The notes under the pieces were generated by a model, which did no database searches, was not told the origin of the DNA, and saw nothing but the letters and a program-made list of their open reading frames with translations. Below, in pieces: positions 43,401-51,515 of a stretch of 64,000 nucleotides of DNA. Numbering within the stretch: position 1 is the stretch's first letter; each line of letters starts with the position of its first letter. A program made the translations under genes and the position numbers. The DNA comes from Microbacterium sp. (lineage in GTDB: Bacteria > Actinomycetota > Actinomycetes > Actinomycetales > Microbacteriaceae): assembly GCA_017306415.1 (NCBI GenBank), contig JAFKIL010000003.1, positions 620,001-684,000 of the forward strand. The letters are read 5' to 3'.

Positions 43401-46371
43401 CGTCGAGGACGCCCACGCGCACGGTGGCCGTGCCCGTCGCCCCCGACGGATCGGTGACGTCGTAGGTGAACGACACCTGCCCGTGGAAGCCGGGGACGCT
43501 GGAGTAGACGATGGACTCGCCGTCGGCCGAGAGCGTGGCCGAGCCGCTCTTGGGCTGGGTCAGGATGCGGTCGAGGGTGACGTCGTCGCCGTCGGGGTCG
43601 ACGCCGAACGAGTGGAACGGGATCGTCGTCGACTGACCGCTGAGCACCCGTCCCTCGAGCGTCTCCGGCCGCGGGGCGCGATTGGACTCGGCCGAGATCA
43701 CGGTCACGCGCACGGTCGCGGAGTCGGCCAGCGTGGGCGACCCGGCCGCGTACACCGAGTACTGGACCCGGTAGGAGCCGGGCTTCTCCGGGGCCAGGTA
43801 GCGCAGGACCCGGCCCGACGCGAAGGCTAGCGCGTCCTTCGTCGACGACGTCACCGACGACGGGTCGAGGATGATCGCGCCGCCCGCGGTCGCGACGTCG
43901 TTGTCGAGCACCGGGATGTCGACCTGGGCACCGGCACGCACGACGACCGAGTCCTCCACCGCGATCGGGGCGAGGTCGCTGGCAGGCGGCAGCAGGTACA
44001 CGGTCGCCTCGCCGGTTATCCGGGCCCCCGCGTCGCTCGTGCCGTCGGACACGACGTACCTGATCGTGCCGAGCAGTCCGGGAGCGCCGTCCGCCGTCGT
44101 CCCGGAGACGCGCAGGTAGTTCTGGCCGACGGCGTCGACCGACATGCTCGCTCCCGTGGCGGGGGACGGCTGCACGTCGCTGAGCAGGAGCACGCGCCTC
44201 GTCGGGTTCGTCACGGCGGCGAAGACGTCGAGCGTGACGTCCTGCTTGGGGTGCACGAACGCGACCACCGGCGAGGTGGCGAGCTGCGCGGGCGCGTCGG
44301 CGGGGAGGATCGTGATGCGCGCCGTCGCGGACGCCTCGCTCCTCCCGTCGGTGACGGTGTAGCTGACGCGGTATGTCCCCGGTCCGCGCGCGCTGAAGTC
44401 GAAGCTCGTACTGCCCGCCGTGGGCACGGCCTCCGCGTTCGCGTCGTCGAGGACGCGCACCGAGGTCAGCGACATCCGCCCCTCGGTCCCCGTGAGATGC
44501 GGCCCCACGTCGACCGTCAGGCCCCCGCTCTGCGTGTCCACGACCGTGAACGACTCCGCCGTGAGCGTCGGCTTCGGCGTCACCCGCACGATGAGCGGGC
44601 GCGTCGTCGTCGCACCGCGCGTGTCCGCGACGGTCACCTCGAGCTTGACCACCTGGGACTGCGTGCTGGAGGCGTTCGAGTGCTGGAACACCACGTCTCC
44701 GGACGGTGTGGAGGCGACCGCGCCCACGCCCGCGTCGTCGGTCACGGACAGCAGCATGAGGGGGTCGCCGTCCGGGTCGACCCACCCGTCCAGCACGGGC
44801 ACGGTCACGGTCCCGCCCGGCGCCACCTGGGGCGTCGGCCACACCGCGAGGCATCCCGTCACGCCGCACCACTGCGGGGCCGCGTTGTCCGGCGCCGGCG
44901 AGACCGTCAGCGTGACGGTGGTCGGCGGCGACAAAAGGCCGTCCGCCGTGGTGCCGTCGGTGACCCGATAGCGGAAGGTCGCCGTTCCGGTCGCTCCCGG
45001 CGCCGTCTGCACCGCGAGCCGCTGGCCGTTGTCGGTGATGCTGACCGTCCCGAACGCCGGATCCAGTCCGGTCACGCTCCCGGGGTCGATGCTGAGCACG
45101 TCCTCGTTCGGGTCGTGGTCGTTCAGCAGGACGGGGAGCGCCACGAGGCTGCCGGCCCGCACGCCGAACGCGTCGGGCTCGGCCACCGGCGGCTTCGGGT
45201 CGATCACGACCTGCGCCTGCTCGTCACTGGGCTGGGACTGCGGGTCGGCGCGGTCGTCGAGGCTCCAGTCCTGACTGGACGTCATGAGCTTCGCGGTGTT
45301 CGCATTCCACACCCACCCGCTGCGGGTCTCGTTCAGGATCACACTGGATCCGGCCGACACGAACACCGGGCGGCGGTCGTCGGCGAGCGACTTCCCCCCG
45401 TAGGGCAGGTCGCGGTCACCGCTGTCGGAGCGCCACAGCGTGCCACCGGACGCGCCCAGCCATGCCGCATACACGATCCCGTCGCGAACGAGAGGTCGCG
45501 CCGGCTCTCCGCGGTCGAGCGACCCGCCGCCGACGGCGCGCGACGGCGCCGATCCGTCGACGGGGAGCCGCACGAGCCCGGTCTGGTCGGCGACCCACGC
45601 GGCGTCGCCCGCGGAGGTGGGTCGGCCGTAGGCCACGTCCCCGACGAGATCGATCTTGCGCGGCGCGTCGCCGCCGCGCCGCCAGACCCGGCCGCCATCC
45701 GCGTCGACGAGGAACCACACGCCCCCGGCGGCGGTGAGGCGCACCGCGGTGGAGGTCGGCGGGCTGCGGACGGCATCCTGCCCGAGCACCTCGGACCCGG
45801 GGATGCGATAGCGCAGCACCACGCGATCGGCCTTCGAGTAGGCGTAGACGACGCCCGCGTCGTCGACGGCGATCGCCTCGGCCGTGAACTCCGGCGCCTG
45901 CGGTCCGTCGCCGCTGGGGTCGAGCTGGACGGGACGGCCCCCGGACAGCGTGCCGGTGAAGACCGCGCCGGAGTCCGTGCGGTACGCGACGTAGTCGCCC
46001 GACACGGCGGCCTCCACGGTTCCGGCGGGGGTGGACGGCGACTGGCGGAGAGTCTGGTCGTCGAGATCCGCCGGGAGCGACTCGTCGATCCGGGTGAGCT
46101 TGCCGAAGCTCTCGGAGAAGAGGTACGCGCCGTCGTCCGTCTGCGCCACGGCCGACGGATTCGCGATGCTGCGGACCGTGTCGAGCTCGTCGATGGCCGT
46201 GTTCACGCGCGCGTAGCGCCGGCCCTCCCCCGTCTGCAGCGCCCACACGGCCGTGTCGGCGGGCGGCGTCGTCTTCGCGTCGAGACCCGGCCAGACGATC
46301 CCGATGACGACGACGGATGCCACGACCGCACCGGCGGCGACCGCCGTCCACAGCACCGAGCGCCGTGACAT
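40423..46371 (-). CDS. Giant membrane-anchored Ig-like/FN3 surface protein, 1982 aa
   Basis: One N-terminal helix (about residues 8-28, TAVAAGAVVASVVVIGIVW) anchors it with the remainder outside. Residues 40-370 look like a beta-propeller (repeats with YLFSESFGKLTRID, VAYRTDSGAVFTG). Then come roughly ten Ig/cadherin-like units of the type PVLLNDHDPNEDVLSIDPGS or PVLDNDVATAGGAIILDPSS, then fibronectin-III domains, and a short C-terminal PPPAPDPNP. Four or more Cys pairs (CGVTGC, CERASG, CSEADG) lie in the outer half. It is a surface or cell-wall-spanning adhesin or scaffold. It starts one base after the kinase stop. Domain counts are by eye. Confidence 0.85.
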   Translation of the reverse strand: MSRRSVLWTAVAAGAVVASVVVIGIVWPGLDAKTTPPADTAVWALQTGEGRRYARVNTAIDELDTVRSIANPSAVAQTDDGAYLFSESFGKLTRIDESLPADLDDQTLRQSPSTPAGTVEAAVSGDYVAYRTDSGAVFTGTLSGGRPVQLDPSGDGPQAPEFTAEAIAVDDAGVVYAYSKADRVVLRYRIPGSEVLGQDAVRSPPTSTAVRLTAAGGVWFLVDADGGRVWRRGGDAPRKIDLVGDVAYGRPTSAGDAAWVADQTGLVRLPVDGSAPSRAVGGGSLDRGEPARPLVRDGIVYAAWLGASGGTLWRSDSGDRDLPYGGKSLADDRRPVFVSAGSSVILNETRSGWVWNANTAKLMTSSQDWSLDDRADPQSQPSDEQAQVVIDPKPPVAEPDAFGVRAGSLVALPVLLNDHDPNEDVLSIDPGSVTGLDPAFGTVSITDNGQRLAVQTAPGATGTATFRYRVTDGTTADGLLSPPTTVTLTVSPAPDNAAPQWCGVTGCLAVWPTPQVAPGGTVTVPVLDGWVDPDGDPLMLLSVTDDAGVGAVASTPSGDVVFQHSNASSTQSQVVKLEVTVADTRGATTTRPLIVRVTPKPTLTAESFTVVDTQSGGLTVDVGPHLTGTEGRMSLTSVRVLDDANAEAVPTAGSTSFDFSARGPGTYRVSYTVTDGRSEASATARITILPADAPAQLATSPVVAFVHPKQDVTLDVFAAVTNPTRRVLLLSDVQPSPATGASMSVDAVGQNYLRVSGTTADGAPGLLGTIRYVVSDGTSDAGARITGEATVYLLPPASDLAPIAVEDSVVVRAGAQVDIPVLDNDVATAGGAIILDPSSVTSSTKDALAFASGRVLRYLAPEKPGSYRVQYSVYAAGSPTLADSATVRVTVISAESNRAPRPETLEGRVLSGQSTTIPFHSFGVDPDGDDVTLDRILTQPKSGSATLSADGESIVYSSVPGFHGQVSFTYDVTDPSGATGTATVRVGVLDEQANPSPVTFTDYVQLQAGSDSAVKVLPLANDIDPTGGTLTLTGVHPDVVRTLADGSANPEYARLEGLIADSTKSQVVIRAGNDPETMSFLYDVESSTGNTARGLIVVKVVREAVPDYPVVTDTILTAETRDRFPDGIDVVAGKVAWSGGDVSRLTLTLWGDQPGVTVEGTRLSGSIPTLSRVIPFALTGVGANGEKVTSYGFLRVPGVDDLTLALRSGVKPQQVTEREAVTWDMASLVSIPRGATLEVGSAVTSTKARKAGVCERASGTKVRYDAGEGAPWTDACIVPVRLSGTKNWTYLSVPVAVTALTPVPVLRAASITAAPGQTVTYDLKTLTTWQGRADWDRIVYSLAYSGADFRIERDGALLKITGADAATPGSEEVAVVGVTSHPGVAPARLILRVGAAPSTLPQGGTVARRCSEADGSSCVITVTGATGEVNPLPRTPLRVVGVTPTGTCAGVTFSVASSTGVRASWTADAPGATCTASVSLRDAQGRETSADRDGRLLLDLQGFPQAPAALVQSAYGDQSVTLRVDPGDARSAYPALTGFVVRSQGRTVVTCTPDGTCPSFSAPNGEERVYSAVAVNAVGESRSAATTSAWAYDAPPAPSAVTARPVVTSGDGGVVSVRIDGIDTTETAGVRLTSDNGDTLDVPVGRGDGTVFVPNYRIGSNALTRLTVTPYSRFALPPGFDGSNTGQTATIATNGIGAPVAPSLSLSSSPNDDRTATITAQGVARSGGDGSRIRYGIVSDGTPCTVSTDGGSATFTVPVGQTYRYRLCAESWYDGQSFGRVETTADVTAFPTTRAPRGYTFTVAPTPIVGTGRAEWRISDAPVSAAETPPDGTDVRFGGYPTDVFDRDPGITAWYQWGSWKSDVATVSPRAGSAPYQVQATWGVDVCEGGQPLQVSGASTVGPSVVSFDTSGARYLDDQGQVLAPTGDGTVPIGAVTVENVRVTVDWSASATSQGWNLQRAAASFSSTCTPNNPPPAPDPNP

Positions 46372-46372
46372 G

Positions 46373-47509
46373 TCAGGCCTGACCCGCGGCGACGACCGCC
46401 CACACGATCGCCGCAGCGACGAGGACGACCCCCGCCGCGATCACGACGGCCCACGGCCAGAGCCGTCGACGCGGAGCGACCGGCAGCGAGATGTCCGTGT
46501 CCTCGTCCCGTGCGCGGTCGACGAGCGGGCGGGGGCCGGTCGTGCGCCGCGCGGAGTCGTGGCGGACGGACGAGACGACGGGACCGCGCAGCGATGCGTC
46601 CGCGAAGTCGACCTCGGGGCTCGGGGGCGCCCAGTCGGCGGTCGCGACCTCGATGGGCGTCTGCGCGAGACCCAGCTCCGCCTGCGCGCCGCGCAGCGCC
46701 TCGGCGAAGGCGAGCGCCGTCGGGTAGCGGTCGGCCGGCTCGCGCGACATGGCCTTCGCGAGGATGTCCTGGACGGTGTCGGGGACGTCGGGGCGGGTCA
46801 TCCGGGGGTACGTCGCGTGCTGGATGCGGCGGCGGAGCTGGTCGCGCGAGTTCTGCCCGGGCTCCAGCCTCTCGAAGGGGCTCCGCCCGGCCAGCAGGGA
46901 GTACACCGTCGCTCCCAGACCCCACACTTCGCTCGCGACGGATCCGGTCGTCCGTTCGGCGATGACCTCGGGGGCGCTCCACGGCACGCTCATGGCCAGC
47001 ACCTCCCCGCCGGAGGTCGACGACAGCGACGACGAGATCCCGAAGTCGGCGAGCACGGGGATGCCGAAGGACGTCACCAGGATGTTGCTCGGCTTGACGT
47101 CGCGGTGCACGAGGCCCGCGCGATGCGAGGACTCGAGCGCGCTGCCCATCTTCACCCCGATCGCGAGCACCTCGTCGAGGGGCAGGCGTTCCGTGCGGTA
47201 GCGGTGCGCGAGCGAACCGGGGCAGTACTCCATCACGATGTACGGGCGGCCGTCGGCGGACAGCCCCGCCTGGTACACCGTCACGATGGACGGATGCGCG
47301 GACAGGTGCGCGAGCACATCCGCCTCGGCGTTGAACATCCGCAGCATCTCGGGGTCGTGGACGTCGCTGGGCAGCACCTTCACGGCGACGCTCCGGCGCG
47401 GCATGTCCTGCTCGTACAGGAACACGTCGGCGAATCCACCCGAGCCCAGCGGGCGCACGTAGGTCAGACCGGGCAGCACCGGGGGCGCAGAGGGCAGCCG
47501 CTTCGGCAT
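46373..47509 (-). CDS. PknB-like Ser/Thr protein kinase with C-terminal helix, 378 aa
   Basis: All kinase residues are present: glycine loop GSGGFADVFL (22-31), Lys44, Glu62, HRDVKPSN (135-142), Asp155-Phe-Gly and APE at 179-181. After a linker, DEDTDISLPVAPRRR precedes one helix (about 352-374) with four residues outside, so it has no PASTA or other external sensor. ATG 47509 has a GGGGG binding site; an ATG at 47572 would add 21 Arg-rich residues. It is the first gene of the cluster, so it likely signals to or through the FHA and repeat proteins. Confidence 0.93.
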   Translation of the reverse strand: MPKRLPSAPPVLPGLTYVRPLGSGGFADVFLYEQDMPRRSVAVKVLPSDVHDPEMLRMFNAEADVLAHLSAHPSIVTVYQAGLSADGRPYIVMEYCPGSLAHRYRTERLPLDEVLAIGVKMGSALESSHRAGLVHRDVKPSNILVTSFGIPVLADFGISSSLSSTSGGEVLAMSVPWSAPEVIAERTTGSVASEVWGLGATVYSLLAGRSPFERLEPGQNSRDQLRRRIQHATYPRMTRPDVPDTVQDILAKAMSREPADRYPTALAFAEALRGAQAELGLAQTPIEVATADWAPPSPEVDFADASLRGPVVSSVRHDSARRTTGPRPLVDRARDEDTDISLPVAPRRRLWPWAVVIAAGVVLVAAAIVWAVVAAGQA

Positions 47510-47618
47510 CGATCCCCCGATCGTTCCCCGCACGCGCCCACGCCGGCCCCGCCGCGAGGCGCGCGAGACCACGGTCAGGGTCCGGCAATCGTAACAAAGC
47601 GCGCCGCGAGCGCGCCGA

Positions 47619-48272
47619 TCACGCGGGGTCGGAGCCGAGATCGAACGGCGAGTCCAGCGATCGCGTCAGTTCCTCCAGCATCGCCGCGATCTGCGGCTCG
47701 ACATACTCCGTGACCGCCGCCTGGATGCGCAGCCGGTGATGCAGCAGGATCGCGCACACCTCGCGCCCGACCATGTTCGCGTAGTCGTCCGCGAGACCGA
47801 CCTCCTGCCGGAGCGCGGCCTTCGCCTCGTCGCTGAGCGGGGGAAGCGGCGGGACGTCGGCCTCCGCCTCCTCGGCGAGACCCGAGAGCGTGAACAGGAA
47901 CGGCGCGCCGGGCTGGGGCTCCGGGTCGAGCGGCAGCCCCTCGAACTCGGGGTCCAGGCCCTCGGACGGACGGTAGCTGCGGGCGCGGTTGCGGGCCGAT
48001 TGCTGGTCGAGCTCGGTCTGGAGCATCGGGAGGTTGCGTGCCGTGTACTCCGCGACCGCGTGGTCGACGATCGTCTTGATGCGCGTGGACAGGCCGTGCT
48101 GGACGGCGTGCGGCACATCCGCACCGAGGCCCGCTGCGGACAGCACCGGGGATCCGAAGCAGCGCCGGCAGGGGGCGACCCTGCCGCGGTGGGTCGCCGG
48201 CTCCCAGCGCGGCAGCCACCGCAGCCAGGTGTCGACCGCCTGGCTCACCTGGGTCTCGAGCGAACGCTCCAC
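47619..48272 (-). CDS. Uncharacterised protein with early CxxC, 217 aa
   Basis: No family is recognised. The soluble protein has an early PCRRC (Cys35, Cys38), a single pair in an otherwise Cys-poor sequence, then a charged helix-rich part (RIKTIVDHAVAEYTARNLPM), an acidic Pro-rich linker and a C-terminal helical part (AAVTEYVEPQIAAMLEELTR). No signal peptide or helix spans the membrane. It lies 109 nt upstream of the kinase start on the same strand and may be the first gene of that transcript. Confidence 0.65.
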   Translation of the reverse strand: MERSLETQVSQAVDTWLRWLPRWEPATHRGRVAPCRRCFGSPVLSAAGLGADVPHAVQHGLSTRIKTIVDHAVAEYTARNLPMLQTELDQQSARNRARSYRPSEGLDPEFEGLPLDPEPQPGAPFLFTLSGLAEEAEADVPPLPPLSDEAKAALRQEVGLADDYANMVGREVCAILLHHRLRIQAAVTEYVEPQIAAMLEELTRSLDSPFDLGSDPA

Positions 48273-48342
48273 AGGTCAACGGTAGCGGGCGTGAGGCGAT
48301 CCGCCGCGGATCCGCGCGGATCGGATCCGTTCACATCCCCGC

Positions 48343-48843
48343 TCACTCCTCCTCGTCGTTCCGTTCCCACGGCCACCGCGGTCGACGTGCGCGCGTGCGT
48401 ACGAGCGCGATGCCGCCCCAGCCGGCGACCAGGGCCGCCGCGGCGATCACGGCACCGAACCACGTGGTGGCGAGGCGGCCCACCGCGGACGCCGCGAGCG
48501 CGGGATCCGCTCCCTCGACGAACGCTCCGACGCAGACGCCGATCAGATACCCGAGGAATGTCGCCGCGGTCGTCCACAGCGCACCCCAGAAGCTCGGACG
48601 CGGTCGCGACAGCGAGACCCACAGACTGCCCGCGAAGGCGGCGGCCGAGGCGATCGACCCGAGGATGCCCGGAAGCTGACCGAACCCCGGTGCGGAGATC
48701 GGGTCCTGGTTCAGCACCAGGCTCGCGATCCCCAGCCCGCACACGAAGAGGGCGACGAAACCGATCACCGCGAAGGCGAGCGCAACGAGCGGCCGGATCG
48801 GACCGTCGCCGCGTCCCTGCGCGTCGGACGGCGAAATGGACAT
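48343..48843 (-). CDS. Four-helix membrane protein, 166 aa
   Basis: Helices at about residues 20-43, 60-80, 88-108 and 128-150 are followed by a basic, then acidic tail (ARRPRWPWERNDEEE). No named family is recognised. It belongs to a run of small membrane protein genes (48.3-51.3 kb) near the kinase cluster and may be transcribed with the following gene. The start ATG 48843 is the only good one. Confidence 0.7.
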   Translation of the reverse strand: MSISPSDAQGRGDGPIRPLVALAFAVIGFVALFVCGLGIASLVLNQDPISAPGFGQLPGILGSIASAAAFAGSLWVSLSRPRPSFWGALWTTAATFLGYLIGVCVGAFVEGADPALAASAVGRLATTWFGAVIAAAALVAGWGGIALVRTRARRPRWPWERNDEEE

Positions 48844-48873
48844 CGTGTCGCCGAGACTACGCCGCTCCGCATC

Positions 48874-48905
48874 CGGTTGCGCACGGTTCAGGGCGTGCGC
48901 AACCG
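48874..48905 (-). terminator. Hairpin between the two membrane protein genes
   Basis: CGGTTGCGCAC (48874-48884) and GTGCGCAACCG (48895-48905) form a perfect 11-bp stem with a 10-nt loop, downstream of the 338-aa protein gene. No U-tract follows. Its arms resemble those of the long hairpin at 59260-59315. Confidence 0.5.
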
Positions 48906-48942
48906 CCGACGCGCGCCCAGGATCGCGCGTAACCGACCCGGA

Positions 48943-49959
48943 CTACCTGCCCTGCGAGAGCTGCGGGCCGGCCTCGAGCGTGCGCTCGTACTCGTGCTGC
49001 GCGGCGAGGTTGAGCTCGCTCACCCGCCGGCCGCGCGCGGCGACCCACGCCCCGAACCAGACGGTGAGCTCGCGGCCGATCACGAAGGCGGCGATCGCGA
49101 GCGGCGCGAACAGCTGTCCCTCGACGATCTTCGCGCCCTCGCTGGCGGTCACGTTCCAGAACGGAGCCTGGAAGAGCTGCCCGAGGAGATGACCCGCGTA
49201 CGACGCGAGCCCGACGAGGAGACCGAAGATCACCCATGCGCCCCAGCGGCCGCGGTTGATGATCGCGCCGAGCAGCCAGAAGGCGATGAAGAACACCACC
49301 ACGGGCACCCACAGGGCCCACGTTCCGAGGGCCGACACGAGCTTCTGCGACACGTTGGCGCTCGTGATCCCGCCGTCGACGAGGCCGATGCCGAGCCACG
49401 CGAGGAGATAGAGCACGGCGAAGCTGAGGGCGGCGAGCAGGCCGATCGCTCCCGCCGCTCCCCGGTTGCCCTTGGGCCGCGGCGCCTCGGGCGCCTGGAC
49501 GAAGATGGGCTGCGGCTGCACGGCCGGCGCGACCGCGGCGCCGGCGACGGCCGGCGCGACGACGGTGGGAGCGGCATCCGCCTCGGGGCGGTCGTACCAC
49601 GGGGTCCGGTCGTACGGCTCGGTCTCCTCGTACCGAGGGGGGACCGCGGCATCGGCGGCTTCGGCGACCCGTGCGGTGGCCGGCGGCTCGTCGACGTGAG
49701 GGGCCTGCGCGGCGGAGCCGGCGACCGCGGGCTCGGCGACTGAAGTGGGCTCGGCCACCGAGGCGGGCTCGGCGACGGGCTCGGCGGAGGCGGATGTCGC
49801 GGAGGTGTGCGCGGCGACGGCGGAGTCGTCCGGGACGACGGCATCGCGCCGCGCTGCTTCGGCGTCGGCGAGGCCTTCGTGCGCGCGGCCCACGACGTCG
49901 TCTTCGACGGGCGTCGGCTCGTCGACCGGCTCGCCGATCGGCGGCTGCGGATCACTCAT
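48943..49959 (-). CDS. Membrane protein with disordered Ala/Pro/Glu N terminus, 338 aa
   Basis: ATG 49959 has a GAGGAG binding site. Residues 1-165 are low complexity with many AEPxSVAEP-type steps and a Tyr-rich YEETEPYDRTPWYDRPEAD, then a basic RPKGNRG. The second half has five or so helices (AIGLLAALSFAVLYLLAWLG onward) and ends in a cytoplasmic AAQHEYERTLEAGPQLS. No family is recognised; the Tyr/Pro-rich part may bind partners or be modified. Confidence 0.7.
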   Translation of the reverse strand: MSDPQPPIGEPVDEPTPVEDDVVGRAHEGLADAEAARRDAVVPDDSAVAAHTSATSASAEPVAEPASVAEPTSVAEPAVAGSAAQAPHVDEPPATARVAEAADAAVPPRYEETEPYDRTPWYDRPEADAAPTVVAPAVAGAAVAPAVQPQPIFVQAPEAPRPKGNRGAAGAIGLLAALSFAVLYLLAWLGIGLVDGGITSANVSQKLVSALGTWALWVPVVVFFIAFWLLGAIINRGRWGAWVIFGLLVGLASYAGHLLGQLFQAPFWNVTASEGAKIVEGQLFAPLAIAAFVIGRELTVWFGAWVAARGRRVSELNLAAQHEYERTLEAGPQLSQGR

Positions 49960-50076
49960 GGCAGGACTCCTCACGCGGGGCATTCCCCCGCCAGTGCGAG
50001 GCTAGCCGCCGCGACGGGATGAGCGAGGGAGGCGTGCCGTCGTGTGTCGGCATCCGCCGGGTGCCGTGACGCCGCC

Positions 50077-50082
50077 TAGGGT
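50077..50082 (+). promoter_or_regulatory. -10 hexamer suggesting a leaderless transcript
   Basis: TAGGGT ends six bases before the lipoprotein ATG (50089), the spacing expected when transcription starts at the ATG. No ribosome binding site is present. The -35 is not clear. Confidence 0.35.
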
Positions 50083-50088
50083 GTAGGC

Positions 50089-50691
50089 ATGCGCAGGATC
50101 GACGTCGCCGCGCTCGCCGTGGCATCCCTCGCCCTCGTCGGCGCTCTCGCCGGATGCGCGCCCGAGCCCGCGGCATCCGGCTCCCCCTCGCCGTCCACCA
50201 CGCTCGTCTCCCCCACGCCGCTGGAGACGAACAAGACGAACGACTCGCCGAGCCCCTCCCCCACGGCCGAGGCGGCGGCGAAGCTGCCCACCGACTGCAG
50301 GGCGATCCTCTCCAGCGCCGTCCTCGCCGAGCTCAAGGGCGTCACACTCAACGACGCCGCCTTCGGGCCGAGCGGCCTGCAGAAGGACGGAAGCCTCATC
50401 TGCATCTGGGCCGACCCGAACGCCGACACGACCGGCCTCACCACGAAGATCAGCCGCATGTCCCGCGGCCCGGCGCTGCAGCTGCTCAACGACCTCGTGG
50501 CGAAGCAGGGCTTCACCTGTTACACGCCTGACGGCGGCACCCGGTGCGAGAAGACCTGGAAGGACGCCACGTACCCCATCACCGACGGGCGGACGGTGTT
50601 CTGGCGGGCGGACGTCCTCATCGACACGACCTACTCGAACCTCTCGCCGAGCGGGTACACGGCGAGCATCGTCGCCCACGTCTTCCCCTGA
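50089..50691 (+). CDS. Lipoprotein with four-Cys domain, 200 aa
   Basis: Signal peptide with lipobox ALAGC (Cys23), then a Ser/Pro/Thr-rich linker to residue 65 and a globular part with conserved DCR, CIW, GFTCY and GGTRC cysteines, probably two disulfides. The C terminus is SGYTASIVAHVFP. The adjacent minus-strand gene encodes a clear relative. Function is unknown. The gene is probably leaderless. Confidence 0.75.
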   Translation: MRRIDVAALAVASLALVGALAGCAPEPAASGSPSPSTTLVSPTPLETNKTNDSPSPSPTAEAAAKLPTDCRAILSSAVLAELKGVTLNDAAFGPSGLQKDGSLICIWADPNADTTGLTTKISRMSRGPALQLLNDLVAKQGFTCYTPDGGTRCEKTWKDATYPITDGRTVFWRADVLIDTTYSNLSPSGYTASIVAHVFP

Positions 50692-50713
50692 CGCGGCGCG
50701 GACGCGGACGCGC

Positions 50714-51325
50714 TCACGGCCAGAGGCGCTGGACGAGCCGGTCCGTGTAGCGATCGGGATGCCACGACCGCTCGACCGTGGCGAGCCAGACGCCGTCCCG
50801 GATCACGTGCTCCTCGACGACGGCGCCGGACGCCTTGACGCAGCGGACGCCCCCGCCGCTGTCCTCGCAAGAGAACCCCTGGCTGGCGAGGCCCGCCTGC
50901 GCGATCCCGGACGCCGACGCATCGACATCCGACAGCGTGGTCGTCACCGTCCCGCCCGACTCGTTGCGCCACGCGCACGTCATCCGCACCTGCGGCGACA
51001 GGGCGGCCCGCACGGAGGTCGCGGTCGTCTCGGGCGCGGCCCGCGTCTGGTCCAGCAGCACGTGCGGCGTCCAGCTCAGCTCGACCCACAGCCCGTCGGG
51101 ATACAGGGAGCGGCAGTCGTCGCTGATCGCCGAGCCGATCTGGTGGACGGGCTTCGGGCCCTCCGGGGCTGAGGCGGATGCCGCGGTCCCCGTGCGCAGG
51201 ATGTCGCCGACGAAGGACACGGCGGTCGGGATGCCGGGAACGGCCAGCCACGCCAACGCTCCCACGATGCCCACGCACACCACGCCGGCCGGCCACGCCA
51301 GCCACGCACTGCGCCCACCGATCAT
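50714..51325 (-). CDS. Membrane-anchored relative of the four-Cys lipoprotein, 203 aa
   Basis: One N-terminal helix (about 8-30, LAWPAGVVCVGIVGALAWLA) anchors it, without a lipobox. The outside part repeats the neighbour's landmarks in order: DDCR, TCAW, GFSCE, GGVRC, DGxW, and YTxxxxQxLWP at the end. Only 22 nt separate the convergent ends. I infer an old inverted duplication. Function unknown; no enzyme motif seen. Confidence 0.75.
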   Translation of the reverse strand: MIGGRSAWLAWPAGVVCVGIVGALAWLAVPGIPTAVSFVGDILRTGTAASASAPEGPKPVHQIGSAISDDCRSLYPDGLWVELSWTPHVLLDQTRAAPETTATSVRAALSPQVRMTCAWRNESGGTVTTTLSDVDASASGIAQAGLASQGFSCEDSGGGVRCVKASGAVVEEHVIRDGVWLATVERSWHPDRYTDRLVQRLWP

Positions 51326-51410
51326 GCGCCGCCTTCCCGACCTCCACGGTAAGCCGGGCCCCCGACGCGGCGGGGTGCGGCGCGCGGAGGTCTCTCATCT
51401 TCTTCTCATC

Positions 51411-51424
51411 TGACGCATGCGTCA
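51411..51424. promoter_or_regulatory. Perfect palindrome TGACGCATGCGTCA
   Basis: A 14-bp perfect palindrome 85 nt upstream of the minus-strand four-Cys protein gene, a possible dimeric regulator site. No regulator family is identified. Confidence 0.4.
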
Positions 51425-51515
51425 CAGGACTCACACCTGCACCACCGCGGGCGCCCGCAGGCTGGCGGGTCGGACGACACGAATCCGCCCCGAACCCGGA
51501 GAGACCACGCGAACG

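Noticed and set aside
40423-46371. Long open frames opposite the giant surface protein gene
   Set aside because: They are Arg/Gly/His-rich antisense shadows without any domain, and the sense protein has clear repeats and an anchor.
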